Shown: positions 1-6,241 of the stretch, in pieces
Layout of the letters: every line of letters starts with the position of its first letter
How positions within the stretch are numbered: the first letter of the stretch is position 1
Source: an uncultured Bacilli bacterium
Lineage (GTDB): Bacteria > Bacillota_I > Bacilli_A > RF39 > UBA660
Assembly: GCA_947624855.1 (NCBI GenBank)
Contig: CANQMC010000048.1
Coordinates: 1-8,773, forward strand
DNA: 8,773 bases
Direction of reading: 5' to 3'
Program-made: the position numbers and the translations under genes
The notes under the pieces: model-generated
What the model was told of the DNA's origin: nothing
Database searches by the model: none
What the model saw: the letters and a program-made list of their open reading frames with translations, nothing else

Positions 1-3000
1 AGTTGCTTCTATTTGACCAATACCTACTTTAGAAGCCGTAAGAGTATATACTGCTCTACCATTACTATTACTTGTTTGACTAATAATAACATGTTTACAT
101 AAATCTCCAGATTTACAACTTAAACTAATCTTAGGTGCTCCATCTTCTTTATCTGTAGAAGTTATTGTTACAGTAATAGTTTCCGAATTATTTTTTAAAA
201 GTCCCTCTGAACCAGTACTATTTTTATATTTTACACTTATAGTGGGTTTACTTGGTGAATTATTTATCCAATGAGCATATATAGTTACATCACTATCAAC
301 TTTATGAACTTTATTTTCATCTACTTTATCGCCACCACTAGCACTTGTATACCAACCATCAAATGTATACCCATCTCTAGTTGGTTTAGGTAAAGCTCCA
401 TAAGCTTTATCAAAAGTAATTGTTTTTGTTTTATCACCTAATGGCTTACCACCATTAACCTCATAAGTTAAAGTATATGTTTTAGCTGTCCAATGAGCAT
501 ATATAGTTACATTATCATCTACTGTATGAACTTTATTTTCATCTACTATTTCCCCACCACTAGCATTAGTATACCAACCATCAAATGAATATCCAACTCT
601 AGTAGGTGTTGGTAAAGTTCCATAGGTTTCATCATAAACAATTGTTTTTGTATTAGTACTTAATGCTTCACCACCATTAACATTATAAGTTAAAGTATAT
701 GTTTTAGCTGTCCAATGAGCATATATAGTTACGTTATCATCAACTTTATGAACTTTATATTCATCAACTCTTTCACCCCCAACAGCGCTAGTATACCAAC
801 CTGCAAATTTATATCCGACTCTAGTAGGTGTTGGTAAAGTTCCATAAGCTTTATCAAAAGTAATTGTTTTTGATTTAGTATCTAATATATTTCCACCGTT
901 AACATTATAATTTAAAATATATGTTTTAGCTACCCAATTAGCCCTTAATGTAGTACTAGTAAGTCCCATTTTAAATATTTGATCAGTCATACTACTATCT
1001 TCTGTTGATTTAGTCCAATTAGTAAAATTATAACCTACTCTACTTGGATTTTCAACTTGATAAGTTTGCTCATAATATAAACTTATCTCCGAATTAGTTG
1101 CTAACCCTTTCCACATGCCTTCATTAGGATTTATTGTTAAAGTATACTTATTCCGTTCATACTTATATTCTAATATATTTTTTAATGGAGGATTTTCATC
1201 AATTTCAATTGTCATATCCTTCCTAAGAGGACTACTAAATCCTATATAACTTTTCACTTCTGGTGAAATAACTGTATGATAATTTACTGTTCCTGTTTCT
1301 GTATCATTTTCAACTATATTATAACTACTTCCATCAACAGATTGTTTTTTATGATAAACAATATAATCATATTTGTTAATAATCCAATTTGCTGTAAAAG
1401 TTACATCTCCCGCATAATTCATAAAAAATTCTTTACCATTTAACTCACCATTAGAGACAGTCCAACCTCCAAAAGTATAACCTGGTCGAACTGGATCATC
1501 AATGGTTACTGTTGAATCATATAAAATTGTTTTATTAGTTATTTCTTTACTTCCTTCATATTCTCCCCCATTAGGATTAATACTTAAATTATATTCATTA
1601 GCTTTCCATAAAGCTTTTAAAGAAGAATCTTCTACTCCCATTGTAAACTCTTTATCTACAATAGTACTATCTTCCCCTTTAACTTCCCAAGAAGTAAATG
1701 TATAACCTACCCTTGTAGGATCATTTATTTTTTTCTTTTGTAAATATTTTAAATTATAAGTTTGAGAACCTATTAAATCATCCCATGTACCAGCATTAGG
1801 ATCTACCGTTAATTTACTTACAACTATATTCCAATCAGCATAAATTTTATAATCAGTTAAAGATTTTAAAACATAATTATCATTTATCGCTTGTCCATTT
1901 TTATTATACCATGCATTAAAATTATATCCTTTTTTAGTAGGCTGCATAAGTTCACCAACTGGCTTATTATAACCTACATATTTATCTCCTAGTTCATGAG
2001 TACCATCCATATATATTAATTTTACTACTCGATTAACATTAACTTTACAAGTCAAAGGTTCAATTTTAATTTTATCATCATATTCACCTTGAACTCTTAA
2101 ACTAATCGCTAGCATCCTTACTTCTTGAATAACATAATTTTCTTTATTACTACTCAAAAATTTTAAACTATGAACTTCATTTATCACTTTATGATCCATA
2201 AAATTAACCTTAAGACCTACACCCATAAAAATAATAAGGGGAATAATAAATAATTTAAATTTAGGAATTATTTTTTTTATTTTAAAATTTTTATTATTAG
2301 CAATATTTAAAAATAATACAAAACCAAATAATCCTAATATTCCTATAACATTATCAAAAACTCCCGTATTAGGAGACTCTGTAGTAGTTATTTTAACATC
2401 ATTTGCACACATAATTTGATCTTCAATAACAGCTTGATAATAATAAGTTGTTTTTTCTTTTAAATCTCTATCAACAAACTTTCCATTATTACAACTTACT
2501 CTTCCTACTTTTTCATATTGACCATTTTCATTTTTACGATAAATAATACACATTTTATCAGTTTGATTTTTTGCTAAAACTTTCATAGAAACACTAGAAA
2601 AATCTTCTTTTATATCATGAATCTTAACAGTTAAATTATCAGGAATTTTATCACTTATTTTATTAATATCAATTTCAAATTCTAAAGGAACATTAATTTC
2701 ATATTCATATTTAGTACCATTTTCTTTAAAACTATATCTAACTTTTTCATAAGTACCTGTAATACCCTCTACAGTTTTATTATCTAAATTTATTTCATTC
2801 ATCCAATTTACAATAATATCTTTATTATAGCCTCGCACTCCCCCTATAGAATAAATGAGTTGATTAAAAATAACAGTCGCCACCCGCGAATCCAATGAAT
2901 TTTTATCAAATTTATTAGTAAACTTAATTAAATTATTTTCAATTACAAAATTCACATTTTTTTGAATTTTACCCATCTTTTTATCATTTAATGTAACAAA

Positions 3001-3240
3001 GACAAATATCTCATTATTTTCTTTAAATATTTTATAAGAAAAATCAGTTATATTATATTCTCCATTACCATTAAGCATTCTACCAAACATATAAAAATAT
3101 TCATCATCTTTTAAAACATTATTATCTTTCATATATGCTATAACATTATCTACTGAAATTTCTTTAGCATAAACATCTGTAAAATGCATTACTATAAAAA
3201 ACAAAAAAATAAGAAATAAGAATTTAAAAAATTTTCTCAT
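1..3240 (-). CDS. Large repeat-rich surface protein with InlB-type repeats (partial, C-terminus outside window)
   Basis: An open frame runs from ATG at 3240 through base 1 without a stop, giving 1080 visible residues. An AAAGGA ribosome site lies 10 bases before the ATG. Residues 1-25 are a signal peptide (MRKFF, hydrophobic core, VYA cut site). Residues 26-200 are unrecognised; 200-287 look fibronectin-III-like (YYYQAV near the end). SPNTG at 289-293 is followed by a hydrophobic helix (about 298-314), a loop with six lysines, and a second helix (330-343). From about 405 come divergent InlB-type (Listeria-Bacteroides, Flg_new) units marked by TRVGY.F..W, a MucBP-like unit at about 622-696 (YDYIVYHKKQSVDG), then three 74-residue repeats at 770-991. 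Residues 992-1080 look Ig-like, with Cys1042 and Cys1048. Such repeat proteins are usually adhesins or wall-spanning stalks; the ligand cannot be read from sequence. Tryptophan is TGG throughout. A distal C-terminal anchor may lie beyond the window. Confidence 0.9.
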   Translation of the reverse strand, partial: MRKFFKFLFLIFLFFIVMHFTDVYAKEISVDNVIAYMKDNNVLKDDEYFYMFGRMLNGNGEYNITDFSYKIFKENNEIFVFVTLNDKKMGKIQKNVNFVIENNLIKFTNKFDKNSLDSRVATVIFNQLIYSIGGVRGYNKDIIVNWMNEINLDNKTVEGITGTYEKVRYSFKENGTKYEYEINVPLEFEIDINKISDKIPDNLTVKIHDIKEDFSSVSMKVLAKNQTDKMCIIYRKNENGQYEKVGRVSCNNGKFVDRDLKEKTTYYYQAVIEDQIMCANDVKITTTESPNTGVFDNVIGILGLFGFVLFLNIANNKNFKIKKIIPKFKLFIIPLIIFMGVGLKVNFMDHKVINEVHSLKFLSSNKENYVIQEVRMLAISLRVQGEYDDKIKIEPLTCKVNVNRVVKLIYMDGTHELGDKYVGYNKPVGELMQPTKKGYNFNAWYNKNGQAINDNYVLKSLTDYKIYADWNIVVSKLTVDPNAGTWDDLIGSQTYNLKYLQKKKINDPTRVGYTFTSWEVKGEDSTIVDKEFTMGVEDSSLKALWKANEYNLSINPNGGEYEGSKEITNKTILYDSTVTIDDPVRPGYTFGGWTVSNGELNGKEFFMNYAGDVTFTANWIINKYDYIVYHKKQSVDGSSYNIVENDTETGTVNYHTVISPEVKSYIGFSSPLRKDMTIEIDENPPLKNILEYKYERNKYTLTINPNEGMWKGLATNSEISLYYEQTYQVENPSRVGYNFTNWTKSTEDSSMTDQIFKMGLTSTTLRANWVAKTYILNYNVNGGNILDTKSKTITFDKAYGTLPTPTRVGYKFAGWYTSAVGGERVDEYKVHKVDDNVTIYAHWTAKTYTLTYNVNGGEALSTNTKTIVYDETYGTLPTPTRVGYSFDGWYTNASGGEIVDENKVHTVDDNVTIYAHWTAKTYTLTYEVNGGKPLGDKTKTITFDKAYGALPKPTRDGYTFDGWYTSASGGDKVDENKVHKVDSDVTIYAHWINNSPSKPTISVKYKNSTGSEGLLKNNSETITVTITSTDKEDGAPKISLSCKSGDLCKHVIISQTSNSNGRAVYTLTASKVGIGQIEAT
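268..933 (-). repeat. Three tandem 222-bp repeats encoding 74-residue InlB-type units
   Basis: Trp769, Trp843, Trp917 and Trp991 are spaced exactly 74 residues apart, defining units at 933-712, 711-490 and 489-268. Each unit contains TYxLxYxVNGG, a TFDKAYG-type strand, LPxPTRxGYxFxGWYT, a GG-x(2)-VDExKVHxVD stretch and VTIYAHW. The DNA is nearly identical at unit junctions (bases near 250, 472 and 694 share a run of about 20), which points to recent tandem duplication or repeat homogenisation. The upstream repeats of the same protein are far more divergent. Confidence 0.93.
2197..2376 (-). other. Internal SPNTG sortase-like motif and two-helix membrane hairpin
   Basis: Residues 289-348 of the large surface protein. 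SPNTG (289-293) is followed by a hydrophobic stretch (IGILGLFGFVLFLNIA) and a lysine-rich segment, the layout of a C-terminal sortase signal. The frame then continues through a second hydrophobic stretch (LFIIPLIIFMGVGL) into the repeat region. With a cleaved signal peptide, the positive-inside rule puts the N-terminal domain outside, the lysine loop (315-329) inside and the repeats outside. Whether a sortase cuts here is not shown. Confidence 0.6.
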
Positions 3241-3308
3241 TTGAAACCAGTCCTTTATACTAATCAAAAAACTATATTTCTAACGTTATTATTATATTTT
3301 CTAATTCT

Positions 3309-3337
3309 AATATACCTCATAAATTAATATTTTTCAA
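3309..3337 (-). promoter_or_regulatory. Promoter of the large repeat protein
   Basis: On the minus strand, a -35 box TTGAAA (3337-3332) and a -10 box TATATT (3314-3309) are separated by exactly 17 bp. Each matches the housekeeping sigma consensus at 5 of 6 positions. The predicted start near 3302 leaves a leader of about 60 nt before the ATG at 3240. The -35 box lies directly after the U-tract of the preceding gene's terminator. Confidence 0.7.
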
Positions 3338-3340
3338 GAT

Positions 3341-3368
3341 AAAAAAAAAAGAATTCTAACGAACTCTT
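3341..3368 (-). terminator. Intrinsic terminator of the 219-residue anchored protein gene
   Basis: On the minus strand, AAGAGTTC and GAATTCTT form an 8-bp stem with one G-U pair around the loop GTTA, followed by an uninterrupted run of T (complement of the ten A at 3341-3350). It begins 10 bases after the stop codon of the gene at 3378-4037. Confidence 0.85.
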
Positions 3369-3377
3369 AATTTATTT

Positions 3378-4037
3378 TTATAATTTATACATTTTATTTG
3401 ATCTTCTACTATAGAAATATACTAAAGCAATTGCTACTAAGCCGCCTCCAATAGCTATATAAGGAATAACACTTCCTGTTTCTGGAGTTGGTACATCATT
3501 TGGTTTACTTTCACAAGCTGCTGCATATTCACTAGCACTTATTTCTTTACCTGTATTATCTAAATAAGTATCACCAATCTTTGCACAATTTGGGCTTAAA
3601 GGTCTTGGATTTAATGCACATTCAAGTACTTCTACATCAACAATATCAGCAATAACCGAAATTAAACTTGTTTCAACTCCATTTATTGCTTGTCCATCTT
3701 TAGTTTTAAGTAAATAAGCAACACCATTAGTTGTTTTTGTTTCATAAACTAAATCAAAAGCACTTCCTATTTCTTTGTCTGAAACTTTAACATTATTTTT
3801 TTCTTCAAATTCAATATAAACATAACCACCATCAGAAGTTTTAGTTATTGAATAATCTTGACGAATATAATACCCACTACCATCACTTTTAGGAATCCAA
3901 CTTGAATTATCTTGTTTAAGTTCTTCCCAACTCATTGTCCCATACCATTCTGTATTACTACTTTGAGCACTAACATTTAATGGCATGAAAGCCACTACCA
4001 TAGCAATAAATCCAATTAATAATACAAATTTTTTCAT
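3378..4037 (-). CDS. Small secreted protein with C-terminal P-x-T-G wall anchor
   Basis: 219 residues from ATG at 4037, with a GAGAGGT ribosome site 7 bases upstream. Residues 1-24 form a signal peptide (MKKFVLLIGF..., cut after NVSA). The C-terminus has the sortase layout: TPETG at 184-188, a hydrophobic helix at about 190-209 (glycine-rich, ending in YFYS), then the basic tail RRSNKMYK. The mature region is about 160 residues. It has three cysteines, C140, C151 and C175, around a short motif (CAKIGDTYLDNTGKEISASE, then YAAAC) that resembles C-terminal modules of other P-x-T-G proteins in related gut Bacillota; that resemblance is from memory. No catalytic motif was seen and the function is unknown. 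It has its own promoter and terminator and lies between two other exported proteins on the same strand. The insertion sequence upstream did not separate it from its -10 box. Confidence 0.9.
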   Translation of the reverse strand: MKKFVLLIGFIAMVVAFMPLNVSAQSSNTEWYGTMSWEELKQDNSSWIPKSDGSGYYIRQDYSITKTSDGGYVYIEFEEKNNVKVSDKEIGSAFDLVYETKTTNGVAYLLKTKDGQAINGVETSLISVIADIVDVEVLECALNPRPLSPNCAKIGDTYLDNTGKEISASEYAAACESKPNDVPTPETGSVIPYIAIGGGLVAIALVYFYSRRSNKMYKL

Positions 4038-4073
4038 ATAAATTACCTCTCTTTACTTTACTATTATGCTTCA

Positions 4074-4082
4074 ATTATAACA
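4074..4082 (-). promoter_or_regulatory. Extended -10 promoter of the anchored protein gene (left copy)
   Basis: The minus strand reads TGT followed by a perfect TATAAT (4079-4074), an extended -10 element 36 bases before the ATG at 4037. The -35 region is only T-rich, so the extended element probably does the work. The outer edge of the 144-bp duplication coincides with the outer edge of this box, so an identical copy exists at 6180-6188. Confidence 0.65.
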
Positions 4083-4085
4083 CAA

Positions 4086-4135
4086 AAATGTAAAAAATAA
4101 ATAGCTTTTTTTATTTTTTTATATAATTTACATTT
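4086..4135 (-). terminator. Orphan copy of the AT-rich hairpin after the zincin gene
   Basis: An identical duplicate of the hairpin at 6192-6241, carried in the left target copy. Here it lies between the IS left end and the promoter of the 219-residue gene, so it could shield that gene from minus-strand transcripts leaving the element. The stem is almost all A-T, so strength is uncertain. Confidence 0.4.
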
Positions 4136-4217
4136 AATTAACTAATTTTACATCATAACTGATTGGTTCTTTTTTATCTAAATCTATTTTAATTTTATAC
4201 AAATAAGCATCTTTACC
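4134..4217 (-). pseudogene. 27-codon 3' fragment of the WG-repeat/zincin gene
   Basis: A duplicate of the 3' end of the gene at 6240-8684: residues from GKDAYLYK through DVKLVN plus the TAA stop, with identical bases. It was cut off from the rest of the gene by the insertion sequence and has no start codon or ribosome site. Reading upstream, the frame runs into the IS end and meets a stop at 4260-4262. It is a by-product of target duplication and not expected to be functional. Confidence 0.9.
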
Positions 4218-4241
4218 CGGGAATTTATCAGTTTTGAAAGA
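4218..4241 (+). repeat. Left terminal inverted repeat of the IS
   Basis: Starts CGGGAATTTATCAG and matches the reverse complement of 6156-6179 at 22 of 24 positions. The two mismatches are at positions 2 and 3 from the tip. It is the likely transposase binding and cleavage site. Confidence 0.93.
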
Positions 4242-4254
4242 TAAAAAATGAGGA

Positions 4255-4280
4255 AGCCATTATAAAATGGTTATTTTTTT
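4255..4280 (+). terminator. Terminator-like hairpin inside the IS left end
   Basis: AGCCATT and AATGGTT form a 7-bp stem (one G-T pair) around a four-base loop, followed by A and seven T. It faces plus-strand transcription entering from the left flank, upstream of the transposase promoter. It would keep outside transcripts from driving the transposase, a common feature of insertion sequences. Confidence 0.65.
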
Positions 4281-4301
4281 GTCAAATTTTCAATTTTAAT
4301 A

Positions 4302-4331
4302 TTGCATACGTTCTCATACGTTTGATATAAT
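4302..4331 (+). promoter_or_regulatory. Transposase promoter
   Basis: An extended -10 element TGA-TATAAT (4323-4331) sits 18 bp downstream of a partial -35 box TTGCAT (4302-4307). The predicted start near 4338 would leave a very short leader before the ATG at 4355, with AAGG at 4341-4344 as the ribosome site. Confidence 0.6.
4305..4322 (+). repeat. Direct repeat CATACGTT x2 in the transposase promoter spacer
   Basis: CATACGTT occurs at 4305-4312 and again at 4315-4322, a 10-bp period (one helical turn), between the -35 and -10 boxes. The position suits an operator or transposase binding site. A near copy occurs in mirror orientation at the right end (6085-6092). Confidence 0.5.
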
Positions 4332-4354
4332 TATCTTGTAAAGGTAGTGATTTT

Positions 4355-6082
4355 ATGCATATCAAAAAAACTAAATCTAAAAATTTTGAACATTATTCTA
4401 TTATCTATGATATAAACGTAAACGGAAAAAGAACTTCTAAGGTTTATGAAAACATCGGAAATTATGATAAACTTAAACTTCGTGCTGGTGATGAAGATCC
4501 AATTTCTTGGTTAAACAACTATGTTGATTCTTTAAATAAAAAAATTAAAGAAGAAAGCTTACCTTCCATATTAAAAAAATATCCTAATAAAAAAATTGAT
4601 AAAGGCGTTAAACAATCTTTTAATGCTGGTTATTTGTTCTTACAAAAGATATATTATGATTTAAGTATTCATGACATTTGTAATTCTATAAAAGATAAAT
4701 ATCAATTTCATTATGATTTAAATAATATTTTATCTAATCTTATATATTCTAGAATTATTTATCCTTCTTCCAAATTAAAAACTTTAGAATCTTCTAAAAA
4801 CTTTCTTGAACAGCCTAACTTTACTTATAATGACATTTTAAGAAGCTTAGAAGTATTATCTAAAGAAAGTGATTATATTCAATCTGAACTTTATAAAAAT
4901 TCTTTAAAATATTCTAAAAGAAACGATAAAGTCTTGTTTTATGATTGTACAAATTATTACTTTGAAATTGAAGAAGAAGACGATTTTAGAAAGTATGGTA
5001 AAAGCAAAGAACATAGACCTAACCCAATTATAGGCATGGGTTTATTTCTTGATGGTGATGGTATTCCTCTTACTTTTAATACCTTTGAAGGAAACAAAAA
5101 TGAACAAGTTACTTTAAAACCTTTGGAAGAAAAAATAATAAATGATTTTAATAATCCGATGTTTGTTGTTTGTACTGATGCTGGTTTGTCTAGTACTGCT
5201 AACCGTAAATTTAATAACAAAGATAATCGGAAATTTGTTACCACTCAATCTTTAAAAAAATTAAAACAATTTTTAAAAGATTGGTCTCTAGATTTATCTA
5301 AGGGTTGGCATCTACCAGGAATAGATAAAACCTTTGATATTTCTAAATTAAGAGATGATGAAGATTTAATTAATAAATATTATGACAAGATATTCTACAA
5401 AGAAAGATGGATTAAAGAAGATGGTATTGAGCAAAGACTTATTATTACTTTCTCTCCTAAATATCAAGAATACCAAAAACATATTAGAGAAAAACAAATT
5501 CAAAGAGCAATAAGCATTATAGAAAAAAATCCTAAAAAGATTAAAAGCAATAATGAAAATGATCCCAAAAGATTTATTGATGTTATACCTACAACTAAAG
5601 ATGGTGAAGTTGCAGAAAACAACAGCTATATCTTAAACCAAGAAAAAATTAATGAAGAAGCTTTATATGATGGTTTATATGCTGTATGTACTAATTTAGA
5701 AGATGATGTATCTGAAATAATAAAAATAAACAAAAGAAGATGGGAAATTGAAGAATCATTTAGAATTATGAAAAGTGAGTTTAAAGCAAGACCTGTTTAC
5801 TTATCTAGAGAAGATAGAATTAAGGCTCACTTTCTTACTTGTTTCTTATCTTTAGTTATATTCAGATATTTAGAAAAGAAGTTAGATGAAAAATATACTG
5901 TTTCTGAAATTATTGATACTTTAAAAAATTATGAATTGAAAAATGAACAAATTGGCTATTCTCCAATATATACAAGAACTGATATAACTGATTTATTGCA
6001 TGAAAAATTTGGCTTTTGTACTGATTATGAAATTATCGATAATAAAAATATTAAAAAAATTTGTAAACAAACAAAAAATTAA
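4355..6082 (+). CDS. IS1634-family DDE transposase
   Basis: 575 residues, full length for the family. It catalyses DNA cleavage and strand transfer at the element's ends. The N-terminal part (MHIKKTKSKNFEHYSIIYDI, then an NVNGKR...NIGNYD stretch) is the usual beta-strand start of this family. The catalytic acidic residues are best placed at D197 (LFYDCT), D275 (VVCTDAGLSS) and E466 in RRWEIEESFRIMK, which fits R-3-E-6-K (R462, E466, K473) of the IS4-superfamily DDE_Tnp_1 fold. N459 stands where the family often has Tyr. RPVYLSREDRIKAHFL (479-494) follows, also typical. There is no frameshift or internal stop. Start ATG at 4355 has AAGG 10 bases upstream and a fitting promoter. An internal minus-strand open frame at 4957-5244 is only a shadow. 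Confidence 0.95.
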   Translation: MHIKKTKSKNFEHYSIIYDINVNGKRTSKVYENIGNYDKLKLRAGDEDPISWLNNYVDSLNKKIKEESLPSILKKYPNKKIDKGVKQSFNAGYLFLQKIYYDLSIHDICNSIKDKYQFHYDLNNILSNLIYSRIIYPSSKLKTLESSKNFLEQPNFTYNDILRSLEVLSKESDYIQSELYKNSLKYSKRNDKVLFYDCTNYYFEIEEEDDFRKYGKSKEHRPNPIIGMGLFLDGDGIPLTFNTFEGNKNEQVTLKPLEEKIINDFNNPMFVVCTDAGLSSTANRKFNNKDNRKFVTTQSLKKLKQFLKDWSLDLSKGWHLPGIDKTFDISKLRDDEDLINKYYDKIFYKERWIKEDGIEQRLIITFSPKYQEYQKHIREKQIQRAISIIEKNPKKIKSNNENDPKRFIDVIPTTKDGEVAENNSYILNQEKINEEALYDGLYAVCTNLEDDVSEIIKINKRRWEIEESFRIMKSEFKARPVYLSREDRIKAHFLTCFLSLVIFRYLEKKLDEKYTVSEIIDTLKNYELKNEQIGYSPIYTRTDITDLLHEKFGFCTDYEIIDNKNIKKICKQTKN

Positions 6083-6084
6083 AT

Positions 6085-6094
6085 AACGTACGCA
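6085..6094 (-). repeat. Right subterminal box, mirror of 4303-4312
   Basis: Read inward from the right end (minus strand), TGCGTACGTT covers offsets 85-94 from the tip. The left end has TGCATACGTT at exactly the same offsets, 9 of 10 identical and in inverted orientation. It lies just after the transposase stop codon. Confidence 0.5.
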
Positions 6095-6110
6095 CTTTTT
6101 TGAACACTTA

Positions 6111-6153
6111 AAAATCTCTCAATTCCTTATAAACAAAGGGATTGGGAGATTTT
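6111..6153. terminator. Strong hairpin inside the IS right end, likely bidirectional terminator
   Basis: Arms at 6111-6128 and 6136-6153 form an 18-bp stem with two G-U pairs and a 7-base loop. On the plus strand the stem ends in TTTT and is followed by ACTCTTT, so it can end the transposase transcript. On the minus strand the stem ends in TTTTT, so it can also stop transcripts entering the element from the right flank. Confidence 0.75.
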
Positions 6154-6155
6154 AC

Positions 6156-6179
6156 TCTTTCAAAACTGATAAATTCAGG
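6156..6179 (-). repeat. Right terminal inverted repeat of the IS
   Basis: The reverse complement starts CCTGAATTTATCAG and matches the left repeat at 22 of 24 bases. It directly abuts the right copy of the target duplication. Confidence 0.93.
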
Positions 6180-6188
6180 ATTATAACA
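6180..6188 (-). promoter_or_regulatory. Duplicated extended -10 element facing into the IS
   Basis: A second copy of TGT-TATAAT, identical to 4074-4082, abuts the right end of the insertion sequence. If active, transcription would start near 6173 inside the terminal repeat and run antisense to the transposase, meeting the hairpin at 6111-6153 after about 20 nt. Confidence 0.5.
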
Positions 6189-6191
6189 CAA

Positions 6192-6241
6192 AAATGTAAA
6201 AAATAAATAGCTTTTTTTATTTTTTTATATAATTTACATTT
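6192..6241 (-). terminator. AT-rich hairpin after the zincin gene (weak terminator)
   Basis: On the minus strand, AAATGTAAA directly after the stop codon pairs with TTTACATTT some 30 bases on, and an inner AAAAAATAAA pairs with TTTATTTTTT around a loop containing GC, with a bulge in the 5' arm. More T residues follow. It could terminate the zincin gene, but almost every pair is A-T. Confidence 0.45.

Larger units (their letters stand above)
4074..4217. repeat. Left copy of the 144-bp target-site duplication
   Basis: This stretch is identical base for base to 6180-6323, at a constant offset of 2106. The flanking bases differ on both sides (4073 A against 6179 G; 4218 C against 6324 T). It directly abuts the left inverted repeat of the insertion sequence. 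It contains the -10 box for the 219-residue gene, an AT-rich hairpin, and the last 27 codons plus stop of the protease-like gene. The absence of any mismatch suggests a recent insertion. Confidence 0.95.
4218..6179 (+). mobile_element. Complete IS1634-family insertion sequence
   Basis: A 1962-bp element bounded by 24-bp terminal inverted repeats (4218-4241 and 6156-6179, 22 of 24 matching) and by a 144-bp perfect target duplication. It carries one intact transposase gene filling most of its length. The transposase's R-3-E-6-K signature, its length and the long target duplication all fit the IS1634 family; IS1634 of Mycoplasma mycoides and IS1549 of Mycobacterium smegmatis are described as producing long, variable-length direct repeats. 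Hairpins stand just inside both ends. The frame is intact and the duplication unmutated, so the copy may be active. Confidence 0.93.

Noticed and set aside
268..933. Regular repeats as a possible CRISPR array
   Set aside because: The period is 222 bp, a multiple of three, and all of it is open reading frame for a known protein repeat.
1502..1705. 67-codon plus-strand open frame
   Set aside because: It lies wholly inside the large minus-strand repeat protein, has no convincing ribosome site, and its sequence looks like the antisense of repeat-coding DNA.
3291..3296. Alternative TATAAT for the large repeat gene
   Set aside because: No acceptable -35 box or extended -10 TG lies upstream at the right distance; the TTGAAA-17-TATATT pair is better.
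4957..5244. 95-codon minus-strand open frame inside the transposase
   Set aside because: It overlaps the D197-D275 region of a clear DDE transposase and has no family features; it is an antisense shadow.
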